Notes under the pieces: model-generated | What the model saw: the letters and a program-made list of their open reading frames with translations, nothing else | Told to the model about the DNA's origin: nothing | Database searches by the model: none | From: Lamellibrachia columna | Lineage: Eukaryota > Annelida > Polychaeta > Sabellida > Siboglinidae | Assembly (NCBI GenBank): GCA_963662155.1 | Contig: OY759267.1 | Location: 38,940,439-39,004,438, forward strand | DNA: 64,000 nucleotides | Direction: 5' to 3' | Part shown: positions 1 through 10,560 of the stretch, piece by piece | How positions within the stretch are numbered: position 1 is the stretch's first letter | Layout of the letters: the number at the start of each line of letters is the position of its first letter | Translations under genes and position numbers: made by a program

Positions 1-416
1 AAATTATAAACGGAAATTTTCTTTAGCTTCACACTGCATTGTCAGTAATAAAATTGTAAAAACACACATCATACAATTATTTAATACATATGCAGCTGTT
101 GCACGTGATTTGTTTACTATTTTCACCGGCTTCTACACCTCCCCTCCTCTTCCCCACTTAAGACGCACGCACTCACGCACGCACTCACGCACGCACTCAC
201 GCACGCAGGTTAACTCTCGCCACCACAATATTACAGGAAACAGGAAATAAAAAAAAAATATTTAAGACCGAAATAGCAGAGGGAATTAAATATTCTTGTA
301 AAGATTTTTCCTTGCGATTTTCGCGAGAGTTACTCTTCGGGTGTGTTTTGAACTGATGGATAGACCGTAGAATTGACTTCAGTCGTTAGATCTAGTAAGG
401 ATCAAAATAGTAAATA
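1..416. other. Intergenic AT-rich DNA with a 12-bp microsatellite
   Basis: I see no gene here. About four copies of a 12-bp unit built from GCACGCACTCAC lie at roughly 161-208, followed by CAGGAAACAGGAAATA, a phrase that recurs near 46,795. The remainder is AT-rich without recognisable coding signal. Confidence 0.6.
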
Positions 417-1636
417 TCCAAAATGGTAAGCACTGTGCGAGTCAATGCCGATCATGGGCGTGACTTCATTCCTCTCTTCGATTACATGACAAAGTTACGA
501 AATTTCACCAAGGGTGATAATCGTGATTGTTCAGCATTTTGATTTTGATTTCACTTAATGTTTGAACAAGCATTAAGTAATTCAATTGTTTGTTTGATAG
601 TTTCGCAAAAAAAACTTAATACAAAAGTTGCACAGTTGCAGTGGATACTAGGTAGGTTTTTTTTGTAAAACTGAGGAGGCATCTTTAATATCCATTATTC
701 CTCATCTTAGAAAACACATAAATGATGTATGGAATTGTTCCACAATATATTTTTTTCCGCCCATCCTATATCCCACGTTGCAGGTAATCACATTACTTTG
801 AAATATAGAAAGACGTATTCCAACAGGGCAAAAACTATTCAAGCTATGGCAAGGCCCAACAGAAAGTGATGTGAAAAAGTCAATACGAGTGGCCAATAAG
901 GTATTTTCCAAGCACACCAGTAAATATTGTGGAAAGTTGTTGCGTAAGAGGCCATTAAAAATTTTCCCACGGTCCCACGTAAAAAAGCCACATATCTGTA
1001 TCAACATTTCGTTAATAATATTAAGTTCGTGTTTGTACATCAGAATTGAACTCTTTCCCCGCCGTAGCGGCCACAATCTCAGAGTGGCATCAAAACAAGT
1101 ATTTGATGTTCATTATTCGTGACAAAACAGCCTGATAAAGTACCAAAAGAATATAAGCAAATAATAGCTTAACTTGTGCTGTCTAAACTTGTAATCTATT
1201 AACGCAAAACAGTGCTTTCACAGTTGCCATTATGATGTCTGGAAACTGTTATGCAGAGCATTGACCTAAGTAAAGTCTAATAAACAGCCTTATCAATCAG
1301 ACTGACAATTGACCTACATAAATTAAAAGTGCTTAATTATCAATTCGATTTTTTAATAGTCTCATTTCAAAGTAAGTTTGCGAAAAACCAAACCTACCTA
1401 GCATCCACTGCAACATACTAGCTCGTTGATGCAACTGTTGTATGTAGGTTTTGTGAAACCTCAGACAAACTATTAAACTAGTTTGTTCAATCATTTACTG
1501 AAGTGAAAATCGAAATGCTGAAAAATCATGATTTTGTTCCTTGGTGAAATTTTTTAACTTTGTCATGTGATTGGCGAGAGGATGAAGGTCACGTCCATCA
1601 TCAGCATTGACCCACACAGTGTTTACCATTTTGGAT
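417..1636. repeat. Foldback (inverted-repeat) element, ~1.2 kb
   Basis: The segment at about 417-662 is matched in reverse complement by about 1388-1636. Shared landmarks include CCAAAATGGTAA, TCACATGACAAAGTTA, AAATTTCACCAAGG and GCAGTGGATRCTAGGTAGG, with scattered substitutions and small indels. The arms are about 250 bp and the loop about 720 bp. The short overlapping open frames in the loop (702-1122) have no recognisable domain, so I read this as a non-autonomous inverted-repeat element, not a gene. I could not fix the exact termini or a target duplication. Confidence 0.7.
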
Positions 1637-2500
1637 GTTACATAAACTATTCACACACTACATATTTGGATACCAATGAACTGGATTTGCGATAGGCTAA
1701 ATCAGTTGAGGAAGCAGTTTTAAGTTAACTGCTTATTTTATGCTGTTTAAAAAGATACTACAATTATAGTGATTACGTTCTGCTTCAGCAGCGCCCTGTG
1801 TTTAATGCAGCGTCTGCAGTAAGTTCTGAATAATCACCAACATAAAAAAGTTACATGTTTAACTGTTGCATTTTAAGCTGGCAGTAAGACCCAAAAGTGT
1901 GTCGACTACAATTTCTTTACGACACAATTTTCTAATTATGATAATTACTGCAATTTAAAACTGCATAAAAAAAATTCATATTCAATGCTACAAATGCTTC
2001 CAACTGCTATCAATTTCATGTAAATGATATCCTCACTTAAATAAATAAAAAGGGTCCAAGGCCACAATATCCTTTATTCGTGACGTTGAGGTGACACATT
2101 TACGGGGAAAAAAATCACCACTGGGTTTCCTATTAGCTAGTTTATAAGAAAATTGCTATAATGGTGTTTAGAAACTGTTTTACAGTAGAATGACATAACT
2201 TACCCATACTTGTGCAACAATCAACTAAACTGTGTCAGTCACAGCAGTGTATTACGTTGCCCAATATAACATTTGCGGGGGTCTACCTATTAACGTTGTT
2301 GGGGTATACGCGTTGTAGCCTGGCAGGCGGGCAACGATTGCTTTGATGTGTGCATTAAGATTGTTTGCACGAGAACAGCATTGACAAACAGGACTAGTAG
2401 TTGGTGATTTAAACGGCATGTCGTAAATTGACTGTAACACGTTTAACTCTTCTAAATAGACTACTGTAACCGGGCGATTTAATTTTGAAGACCATGGACC
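1637..2500 (-). repeat. Inverted copy of the repeat family found at 10.2-11.3 kb
   Basis: Read on the minus strand, this stretch follows the same order as 10,200-10,560 and 11,100-11,340. It has the phrase around CAAATGTTATATTGGG, then TTGTTGCACAA, then GTCACGAATAAAGGATAT..., then CTTTTTATTTATTTAAGTGA, then a TTTTAAATTGCA stretch. It is therefore a dispersed repeat in opposite orientation to the 2.2-kb array further right. No coding function is visible. Confidence 0.75.
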
Positions 2501-2596
2501 TCGCACATAATTCTAGTTCTTACGTGAACAACAATTGGTGGCATGCAGGATGCCACTGTTTTATTAATAAATTTATGATTGTTGATGTCATGGCAA

Positions 2597-2785
<189 letters not shown>

Positions 2786-2837
2786 ACATTGTCTAGATGC
2801 TGTTAGTTAGCTAATGTGAATCCTCGCTCAGTGGAGT

Positions 2838-3596
2838 TCGACAGTCTATGAGGCGCCGTAGCGGACAAAAGGGTGATGAAACGGCAAAACCTGTCGAGTT
2901 CTGCGAGAACCGTCGAGTTCTGCAAGAACCGTCGAGTTCTCGCTGCCAGAACCGTCGAGTTCTGCGAGATCAATCGAGTTTGGTTACCACTGAAAATAGC
3001 GTTGTAGCGATGCGCAGCGGAGTAATGCTGCAAACAGCATAATATAATATACTACCCAGCTAAAAAGTGGCTAAACGTTACCATACAAGAGTAATATATA
3101 TTTCATATATTTTCATGAATCACTTACAAGTCATTTTCACAGAGGACAATAAATGAAAGGAAACAAATCATGTCTATGACAGCTCATACGCAAAGTTGCA
3201 CTGAATTCGGTATGTATTCTGCAGGCCGTATCGTGGCATTGTCGTCTTAACTCTCAATTTTGTTTTTAAGCATATTCATGGTAACATTGGTAACATTGAC
3301 GGGATTTTTTCCATTCATTTATTGTCCTATGTGAGAATGACTTTGTCAGAGATTCATGAAAATATATGAAATATACATTACTCTTGTATGGCAACTTTTA
3401 GCCAGTTTTATCTTGGTAATATATTATATTATGCTTTTTGCGGTATTACTTCGTTGCACATACTACAACGCTATTTTCAGTGCCAGTGGTAACCAGACTC
3501 GATCGATCTCGCAGAACTCGACGGTTCTTGCAGAACTCGACAGGTTTTGCCGTTGCATCACCCTTTTGTCCGCTACGGCGCCTCATACGACAGCTC
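2838..3596. repeat. Foldback element with ~300-bp arms and 19-bp internal repeats
   Basis: The left arm (about 2838-3163) and right arm (about 3305-3596) are reverse complements. They share ATGAGGCGCCGTAGCGG, ACAAAAGGGTGATG, tandem CGTCGAGTTCTGCRAGAAC units, a phrase with AACGCTATTTTCAGTG, and CATTTATTGTCCT. The loop is only ~140 bp. Within the arms, a ~19-bp unit (CGTCGAGTTCTGCGAGAAC) is repeated three or four times on the left and twice on the right. The right arm abuts a run of tRNA-like monomers. It has no coding capacity. Confidence 0.8.
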
Positions 3597-3875
3597 GACT
3601 GTAACAGCGTCGGACTGTCGATCGAGAGGACTGGGGGTCAAGTCCACCTGTTGCCTCATACGACAGCTCGACTGTAACAGCGTCGGACTGTCGATCGAGA
3701 GGACTGGGGGTCAAGTCCACCTGTTGCCTCATACGACAGCTCGACTGTAACAGCGTCGGACTGTCGATCGAGAGGACTGGGGGTCAAGTCCACCTGTTGC
3801 CTCATACGACAGCTCGACTGTAACAGCGTCGGACTGTCGATCGAGAGGACTGGGGGTCAAGTCCACCTGTTGCCG
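3581..3875 (+). repeat. Four tandem 73-bp tRNA-like SINE monomers
   Basis: Four near-identical 73-bp units start at 3581, 3654, 3727 and 3800. Each contains a D-arm-like AACAGCGTCGGACTG and GGGTCAAGTCC, which resembles a tRNA T-arm/polymerase III B box (GGTTCRANTCC). A single copy with a better B box (GGTTCAAGTCC) lies on the minus strand near 9640-9715. I see no properly paired anticodon stem, so these are tRNA-derived SINE heads and not tRNA genes. Amplification as pure monomers without SINE tails is unusual. Confidence 0.7.
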
Positions 3876-4029
3876 TTTCAAAACATAGGTAATTTCGCTC
3901 ACCTCACATGACCTAACTAACATATAATTGTGCAACAATCAACTAAACTGCATAACGTAATTAAGAATATTCCGCCATGGCCGGATATTATGCATCCAGA
4001 CTGTAATAATTAGGCTGGTAAGAAAGCAC

Positions 4030-4360
4030 AGGTAAAGGTAATTTCTCATTTCTGCGCTATCCAGTTCGTAGGACCGTTCAAAGTGCTTCACACTTCACCC
4101 CCGGCAGACCTGTTGATTCGAACGCCAACTCGACGTCTTTACACAGCATCCAGCCACGCCTTCAATTACTGCGCGAAGACTACTCTTTCATTTATAACCA
4201 CCACTGTCAATAGCCAGTGTCACTCATACAGCTGTTTGAACTGAAGCAAGGTGGAGTGAACTAAATATCCCAAGTTTCGAGCCACCCCCGGTTGTCCCGG
4301 TTGACCGTCCGACGTTCTAGCCACCATCACAGCACTGCGCCCCCTAGGAACACCTTATTG
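4030..4360. repeat. SINE-like interspersed repeats
   Basis: The stretch at 4040-4110 (GCGCTATCCAG...GGACCGTTCAAAGTGCTTCACACTTCACCC) is paralleled at 42,645-42,712 (TATAGCGCAG...GGACTGTTCAAAGCGCTTTACACTTCACCC) and more weakly near 46,705. Reverse complement of 4262-4345 has a tRNA-like phrase around AACGTCGGACGGTC. Both look like old dispersed short repeats. Copies are too few here to define ends. Confidence 0.55.
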
Positions 4361-4389
4361 AATGAAATGCAATTGTGTGGGTTATGCTG

Positions 4390-4830
4390 GTGGGAAATAC
4401 ATAACATCACATAACATTAATTTATTTAGCAACATCCCTTAGCAAAAACCCATAGAAATTAAAAAAATCTACAGAATCCTATAGAAATCTATAGAATTCT
4501 ACAGACTATAGTAGATTTTTGCATGGAAAACTATAGAATCCTAGAGATCCTGTAGAAATACTTTTTGTCTACTTCAATTTTCCATTGATTTGTACAGATT
4601 TTTTTTTATAGAATCCTACAGAGCATAGCATAATATGGTATAGGAAAAATAGAAACTATGTCCACAACAGTCCTGTAGAATATTGAATAACAAAATTATA
4701 TAGAAGATTCTATAAAAATGATATAGAATATTTTCTGAATTCTACACAGCTGTGTTCGAAAAAATCCTATATAATATTCAATAATAATAAATAACATCAG
4801 ATTGTTTTGCTAAGGAATAACAATATAATA
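4390..4830. repeat. AT-rich repeat cluster built on CTATAGAATCCTA, short inverted ends
   Basis: Between about 4450 and 4780 the motif (C)TATAGAATYCTA(C/T)AG recurs many times in both senses, because it is nearly palindromic. It is flanked by CCCTTAGCAAAA on the left (about 4437) and TTTTGCTAAGGA on the right (about 4808), a 10-12 bp inverted pair. This may be a small MITE-like element or simple-sequence expansion. No gene is visible. Confidence 0.5.
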
Positions 4831-4895
4831 CACCAGACCTGAGTACGAGTACATTTACACGAGTACGAGTTCATTTACATGAGTTCGAGTTCAGC

Positions 4896-4900
4896 TACAT
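4896..4900. repeat. Left 5-bp target-site duplication of the solo LTR (TACAT)
   Basis: TACAT directly precedes TGTCACAG and is repeated directly after CAGTGACA at 6563-6567. The flanks on both sides are degenerate GAGTAC/GAGTTC repeat, so the insertion probably went into an existing hexamer-like array. Confidence 0.8.
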
Positions 4901-5536
4901 TGTCACAGATCGGAGATCGTGTGAATTTGTGTATTATTAGCGTGTTTACTTTAGTATTCTAGCGAGTGAAATGTTGGCAAGAGTCGTGCAAGTGGCGCCG
5001 AATAGCGACCGATGGCTAATCTAAAAATCGGACATTTATTTGTTTCCAACTGATTAACAGATCAACGAAATGTTATCATGTTTGGTATCGTTGGAAAACT
5101 AGTTGTCTTCTGATATTGTTTGTCATTGTCTTAGAACCTAATTATGGTGAAGAACGAATAATTTTAGATAGAGTCGAGGTTGTTGTTTTGTGTTGGAGAC
5201 AGCATAGGGCAAGGTAAACATCTTTACTTTCACACATTTGAATAATACAGGGAGCTAAAGGAATGTTTAAAGTGGCTTTCTGTTATAAATCTGGTAGCAG
5301 ATGCATTGTTAATGCATATAATCGAAATGTGTGCATTGTAGAGATTCATATGCTATAAATTTTGTGTAGGATATCATGTGATTTGAATGGTTGATACTGG
5401 GATGTTTTAATACAATCATTGCATAACTATTCACAAGTTAACTTGTAATTTGTATAAGCAACCAAGCCTTTCTGTGGTCTACGGTCTCTTATATGCACCA
5501 ACATGATTGGTTAATCCTATGTGAGACGACGGCTGC

Positions 5537-5563
5537 GATTGGTGATAGTGGAAGTATAAAATA
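5537..5563 (+). promoter_or_regulatory. Putative core promoter: GATTGGT and TATAAAATA
   Basis: TATAAAATA lies at 5555-5563, about 15 bases after a GATTGGT (inverted CCAAT box); another GATTGGTT is near 5507. Transcription would start near 5585-5595 and run into the 30-bp repeats. The position within the candidate LTR supports a retroelement promoter. This is a motif match only. Confidence 0.45.
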
Positions 5564-5807
5564 GTTACGGGCGTTGAAACAGCAGAGGAACTCCAGCTGT
5601 GTGACTGTCAGGTTGCATATAACATTTAAGAACGTACATGGTTCCTCTCGGAATAACCCTACTCGCCCAACGGTTCACGGACGTGGGAGGATGCGACGCA
5701 CCGGCGGCAAAGAGTCGCTGAGCCATAGACGCTAACTTCCGCCGCCGTCCACCCTCGATAGCCTCTACCAACTTGTCGTTGACAGCTATACTGCCAGCTG
5801 CCACGCA

Positions 5808-6189
5808 TGACAGCCCTCGCCGAGCACGCCGAACGCAAGACAGCACTCGCCGAGCACGCCGAACGCATGACAACACTCGCCGAGCACGCCGTACGTAAGA
5901 CAACACTCGCCGAGCACGCCGTACGTAAGACAACACTCGCCGAGCACGCCGTACGCAAGACAACACTCGCCGAACACGCCGTACGTAAGACAACACTCGC
6001 CGAGCACGCCGTACGCAAAACAACACTCGCCGAACACGCCGAACGCTAGACAGCACTCGCCGAGCACGTCGAACGCAATTGAACACTCGCCGAGCACGCC
6101 GAACGCATGTGAACACTCGCCGAGCACGCCGAACGCTAGTGAACACTTGCCGAGCACGCCGAACGCTAGTGAACACTCGCCGAACACGT
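5808..6189. repeat. 30-bp GC-rich minisatellite, ~12.7 copies
   Basis: The unit is 30 bp, centred on CGCCGAGCACGCCGAACGCA followed by AGACARCACT. Because 30 is a multiple of three, several frames stay open. The plus frame encodes a decapeptide (KTTLAEHAVR) repeated about eight times before a TAG at about 6047. The downstream units lose the frame, and the reverse frames are equally open, so I treat protein coding as unproven. GC content is far above the surroundings. Confidence 0.9.
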
Positions 6190-6392
6190 AAATCTTTCTT
6201 GATATAGGACTGTGAATCTTTCTTTATATAGCACTGTGAATCTTTCTTGATATAAGATTGTGAATCTTTCTTGATATAGGACTGTGAATCTTTCTTGATA
6301 TAGGACTGTGAATCTTTCTTGATATAGGACTGTGAATAATTCTTGATATAGGACTGTGAATAATTCTTGATATATGAGTGTAAATCATTCGT
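6190..6392. repeat. 24-bp AT-rich minisatellite, ~8 copies
   Basis: The unit is AATCTTTCTTGATATAGGACTGTG with small variants. It starts directly where the 30-bp repeat ends, so two unrelated tandem repeats abut within the same candidate LTR. Confidence 0.92.
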
Positions 6393-6562
6393 GGGTTTGT
6401 AATAATACTACTTGTTCTATTGAGTCTTATTAAACGGGAAATCTTTAACCCTTTACCGTTGTTGTTGAATTATCGTAGTTGCACAAATATCCACACTGAA
6501 CCTAACGAGTACATGTCTATTGGCTCGCCGCATATTATCCAGCCAAACTTAAATCAGTGACA

Positions 6563-6567
6563 TACAT
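6563..6567. repeat. Right 5-bp target-site duplication of the solo LTR (TACAT)
   Basis: Exact match to 4896-4900 and directly adjacent to the terminal CA of the candidate LTR. Confidence 0.8.
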
Positions 6568-6700
6568 GAGTTCAAGTACGAGTACATATTGTATCATATA
6601 GTAAATTATTAGTAATAGCATATTTTAAAATTAAAACTTGTTAATTAATTTATATAAATCAGGAGCAAATGATTATGCACAGGCAGTTGATCAGACATGT

Positions 6701-6702
<2 letters not shown>

Positions 6703-6773
<71 letters not shown>

Positions 6774-6852
6774 ATATATATATATATATATATATTATTA
6801 TATAAATATACATATTATATATATATATATTATATATATATATATATATTTA

Positions 6853-6912
<60 letters not shown>

Positions 6913-6933
6913 GTGGTTTAATCAGAGTACCCC

Positions 6934-6972
<39 letters not shown>

Positions 6973-6979
6973 TAATATA

Positions 6980-7054
<75 letters not shown>

Positions 7055-7161
7055 TATATAATATAATATATATATATATATATATTATATATATTATATG
7101 TATATATTATATTTATATATATATATATATATATATAAATGGGGTACTCTGATTAAACCAC

Positions 7162-7209
<48 letters not shown>

Positions 7210-7285
7210 TAAATATATATATATATATATAATATATATATATATAATATGTATATATATATATATATATATATTTATAAATGGG
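6703..7285. repeat. (TA)n tracts with three copies of a 30-bp island
   Basis: Long TA dinucleotide runs are interrupted by TATTAT steps and by a 30-bp unique island containing GTGGTTTAATCAGAGTACCC. It occurs at 6909-6938 (plus) and at 7136-7166 and 7278-7308 (both reversed). The block at 6909-7166 is thus a large inverted repeat with AT-rich arms. The Ile/Tyr open frames are artefacts. Confidence 0.9.
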
Positions 7286-7308
7286 GTACTCTGATTAAAC
7301 CACGTTTG

Positions 7309-8343
7309 ATTCACCGACATAATCGGCACATGTACACTCACTTAAACCAATCATTACCTAGGGTTACCATCTCAGAAAGCCTAGAAAAATGTAGCCCAGA
7401 AAAACCTTGCCAATAAATTTCAAATATTTTTGTGATGATCTCAAAAGAGTGGATAATTGCTAAGTCTGCTTAGTGTTAAGCAAGTTATAAAATAAAACAA
7501 TTAGCAAGGTCTGAGGCACCATTTTATATCTGCTCTCTCAGACCCTAGATGTAGTTTTGCTAGCACTTGACTGATAATTGCACTGATCATCTGGCCACCT
7601 TCTTATTTGTAGACTATGTAGAGAGCCACGATCTGCTCACTAAAAAACACTTTTGTCAAGAACATGTGCAACTGGATTCACAAATCAGACAATGTAAATG
7701 TAGGTTTACTCTGCATAGTACACAATATGAGATTTAGTAAGCAATAATATAAAACAGTACATCAGGTGTATAATCTAACAATAATAATTGATTTATTATA
7801 ATAATAAATATAACCATTAGACAAGTACTTTAATAAACTGCGCTTATTCTCGCTCCAAAATTACCTATGTAATCAATGTAGTGAGTCTACTGGAACAAAG
7901 GAGTCGTGTGCTAATTTGAATAAAGACTACTTGTGCTGTGTGACTCGAGTCACCATAGAAATAGACTCAGCTAGTTTTTAAAACTGACCCTTGTAGGAAC
8001 AACACAGGCATTCTATGGCTAACTGAGGAATGGCCCCTTCATTATGGACTTCCTGGCTTAATTAAACAAAAACATGGATTATAGCCTGAACTGGTTACTA
8101 GCATAACGGTTTGCTTAAAGCGAACTATGGGCTTCTGACTTGGAAAATGTAGTGAAGCCTTTAGTTAATGTTGTTATATCAATCAGAAATAATGTATTTG
8201 AACATTTCAGATACTTTATGGAAGTATTTAAATGAAAGATATTTTCATTATTTCAACTACAAATACTACTACTGTATTTAAAATAAAATCACAACTAATG
8301 ATCACAGCATGATATTAAAAAAATATTCAGATAAAATCTTAGA
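7309..8343. other. Unannotated AT-rich stretch
   Basis: I see no gene, tandem repeat or recognisable element in this ~1-kb segment. It has no long open frame and is uniformly AT-rich. Confidence 0.5.
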
Positions 8344-8353
8344 GCATTGAGCA

Positions 8354-8455
8354 TCGGTACGTGTACGAGTACGAGTACATGACCCATAATTTCCGTAAGT
8401 ATGAGTACGAGTACTTCAAAACTGTACTCGAGTACACGAGCATACGAGTACCGAG
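8354..8455. repeat. Degenerate GAGTAC / GTACGAGTAC repeats
   Basis: TACGAGTACGAGTACATG and several further GAGTACGAGTAC units occur, matching the flanks of the candidate LTR (4840-4890 and 6565-6590). They may be the subterminal repeat of a dispersed DNA transposon or plain simple sequence. Confidence 0.6.
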
Positions 8456-8584
8456 AACATCGGCCACAGGTCTGCAATACACATCATCTACATTTTTCAC
8501 AAGGGCATTCATTATGTCGATTGGTGGTCACGTGGAAAAATGTGGTTTTCACATAAACCCATATATGTTGCATTGTATCATAGT

Positions 8585-8990
8585 ACGTGCCACTTACTTC
8601 TTCAGTAGTTCAGGTTCTACGGTGTCTTCGATGATATCGTCGACTGCAGGGTTCTGTTTGTAGGTAGGTGTTACGCTCTGGTCGGTGTCCGGCGTTGCAA
8701 TAGCTAATCGGTGTGTGCTCCGGCTTATATAGGTTGTCTTCAGCGCCCTCCAGCGAATAGTGTAGCGCCAAGTGTGAAGGGTTGTTCATGACTGCAAACC
8801 GACCACCCAATTGGCCAGGCACGAGGACCGTTCTGTCCAGTCATCGTGCAGCATTAATTGGAGCAAACAGCGACTCGTTACTGCAACGTTCGACTCCCAC
8901 CTGAACGCACACCTACAGAGAGACCAAAGCTCCGCAGTCAACGATATCATCGAAGACACCGTAGAATCTGAACTACTGAAGAAGTGGCAC
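8585..8990. repeat. Inverted duplication of a ~70-bp coding-like segment
   Basis: Positions 8588-8655 on the minus strand read ACGATATCATCGAAGACACC and a CTACTGAAGAAGT phrase. These closely match 8920-8985 on the plus strand, with a few substitutions. The two copies face each other across about 260 bp. The spacer has no clear motif beyond a TTATATAGG at about 8725. Confidence 0.7.
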
Positions 8991-9005
8991 GACGCTATAC
9001 ATATA
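8811..9005 (+). CDS. Possible exon fragment, unknown product
   Basis: An open frame from ATG 8811 reads through a hydrophilic segment ending ...ELLKKWHDAIHIG. It is followed at about 9006 by GTAATA, a plausible 5' splice site. Composition is protein-like (mixed charged and polar residues), unlike the microsatellite frames nearby, and part of it is duplicated in inverted orientation at 8588-8655. I do not recognise the family and see no following exon. It may be a remnant captured by a repeat. Confidence 0.3.
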
Positions 9006-9062
9006 GGTAATACTCTCACCATCAAAGTCATTGTTCTTACCCTCCACTTCGTCTTCGATTGA

Positions 9063-9640
9063 TGTTGATGCACCTTAAGCAAGGACTGGTCTACTGTAAG
9101 ACTCATCAGACTCACCGCAATAAGTATTTACACATCAAAGAACTTTACGGACAGTGTAGTATATAATTGCATTTTCCTTTAAGCTGATTGGATTATAACA
9201 TTCACTTAATCGCACGTGTTATTAACCATCATGGTTTTCGCTGGAAGTACGTATTGACCCCTTAGTGGTAGAAGTAGCTTCCCAACAACTACTGGTTCAC
9301 ATTATCACGTTACCTAGCAGTATATTATATGATTGGCTACTCGATAGGTGGCTACTTGGTCAATACTGCTGTTACCCAATAGGTTCGATTGGTCTGTGTA
9401 GAAGCACGTTTGCTTGACGCTTCATGCTTGACGCGATATTCGTAAACAGTTGATTACAGCTAACCTTGGATGTAGAGAGTTTAGAGATAACAAGTTTAGT
9501 GGATCCACGACAGGTTACACGTGTGCCTCGTGTGTGGAATATTGTACTTTCTCTGGCATACACACCAGATAGAAGGGACCAACCGGTTTTAGTGTATCTT
9601 TCAAAACACACAGGCAATAGGGGATGAACAAAACTGTCCA
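9063..9640. other. Stretch without recognisable features
   Basis: No gene or repeat is recognised. A minus-strand frame (9372-9722) overlaps the SINE copy and has no domain. Confidence 0.4.
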
Positions 9641-9715
9641 TGTTTCGAAACAGCATCAGGTGGACTTGAACCCCGGTCCCCTCGATCGACAGTCCAACGT
9701 TGTTGTCGTCGAGGT
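9640..9715 (-). repeat. Single tRNA-like SINE copy
   Basis: On the minus strand this copy has TTGGACTGTCGATCGAGGGG and GGTTCAAGTCC (good B box). It matches the 73-bp monomers at 3581-3875. Confidence 0.7.
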
Positions 9716-10560
9716 ACCGCACTCCACTGAGCGATGACTCACATTAGCTAACTAACGGCATCTAGACACATTTGTACATATACATTACATTCTTGTCATG
9801 CGATCAACAATCATGAAAGTATTAACAAAACAGGAGCATCCTGCATGTCACAAATTGTTGTTCACGCATTTCGGCAATCAAACTTGCGTTGTTATATGCA
9901 AATAAATGACGGAAATATCTGCGACCAGACGTATGCGTCCGAATCAATAATAATGCGATTCTTACCCACACAATACAGTTTTGTTAATGTAAACAAACTG
10001 ACGTATCCATTCATAGTTTATTTTGTTTACTCTCGAACGTTGTTTACTCTCGGTCGATTGCCAACCTCCTTATATGCCACTTATATCACCAACTACTAGT
10101 CCTTTTCAATACACAAATACAGTGACTGAATTGCCGTGTTTATCATTGTTGTTGTCATTATAGTCCATGCGAAAAGAGCGCCTACTGTCTTTGCAAGTAG
10201 TTGGTGTTGCAAAAAATCTTAATGCACACATCAAAACAATCGTTGCCCGCCTGCCAGACTACAACACGTTTACCCCAACAACGTTAATAGGTAGACCCCC
10301 GCAAATGTTATATTGGGCAGCGTAATACACTGCTGTGATTGACACGGTAGTTTAGTTGATTGTTGGATAATTATGTGCTACGTAATTCCCCTGCAAAACA
10401 GTTTCTAAATACTATAATAGTAACTTTCTTATAAACAAGCTAATACGAAATCCAGTGGTGTTTTTACCCCCGTAAATGTGTTACCGCAACGTCACGAATA
10501 AAGGATATCGTGGCACTGGACCCTTTTTATTTATTTAAGTGAGGGTATCATTTAATTGAA
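9716..10560 (+). repeat. Reverse counterpart of 1.9-2.85 kb plus a first copy of the dispersed repeat
   Basis: Positions 9725-9880 are the reverse complement of the flanks of the AT tract at 2490-2600 and 2785-2840. Positions 10,200-10,345 and 10,440-10,560 are the reverse complement of about 2040-2360. The same sequence then recurs in direct orientation at 10,680-11,190. Together this frames the 2-10 kb region as a large decayed inverted repeat. No gene is seen. Confidence 0.7.

Larger units (their letters stand above)
4901..6562 (+). mobile_element. Candidate solo LTR, 1.66 kb
   Basis: The segment begins TGTCACAGAT and ends ATCAGTGACA, giving 5'-TG...CA-3' ends with a 9/10 inverted terminus. 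It is bounded by an exact 5-bp duplication (TACAT), typical of LTR-retroelement integration. A TATA box (TATAAAATA, 5555-5563), a nearby GATTGGT (inverted CCAAT) and an ATTAAA polyadenylation-like signal (about 6429) fit a U3-R-U5 layout on the plus strand. There is no second copy and no gag/pol in the window, so it is a solo LTR left by recombination, if the reading is right. The length is on the long side, partly because two minisatellites expanded inside it. Alternative: a non-autonomous DNA transposon. Confidence 0.65.

Noticed and set aside
3581..3875. Functional tRNA genes
   Set aside because: The B box and D-arm-like text are present, but I cannot fold an anticodon stem or an acceptor stem; SINE-derived monomers fit better.
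4990..5010. TGGCGCCGAATAGCGACC as a tRNA-Lys-type primer-binding site
   Set aside because: It falls inside the candidate LTR, about 90 bp from its 5' end and not just after its 3' end, so the resemblance is probably chance.
5565..6187. Minus-strand frames rich in RRARRV / GECCLAFGVL
   Set aside because: They are products of the 30-bp minisatellite being in phase; all three reverse frames are open.
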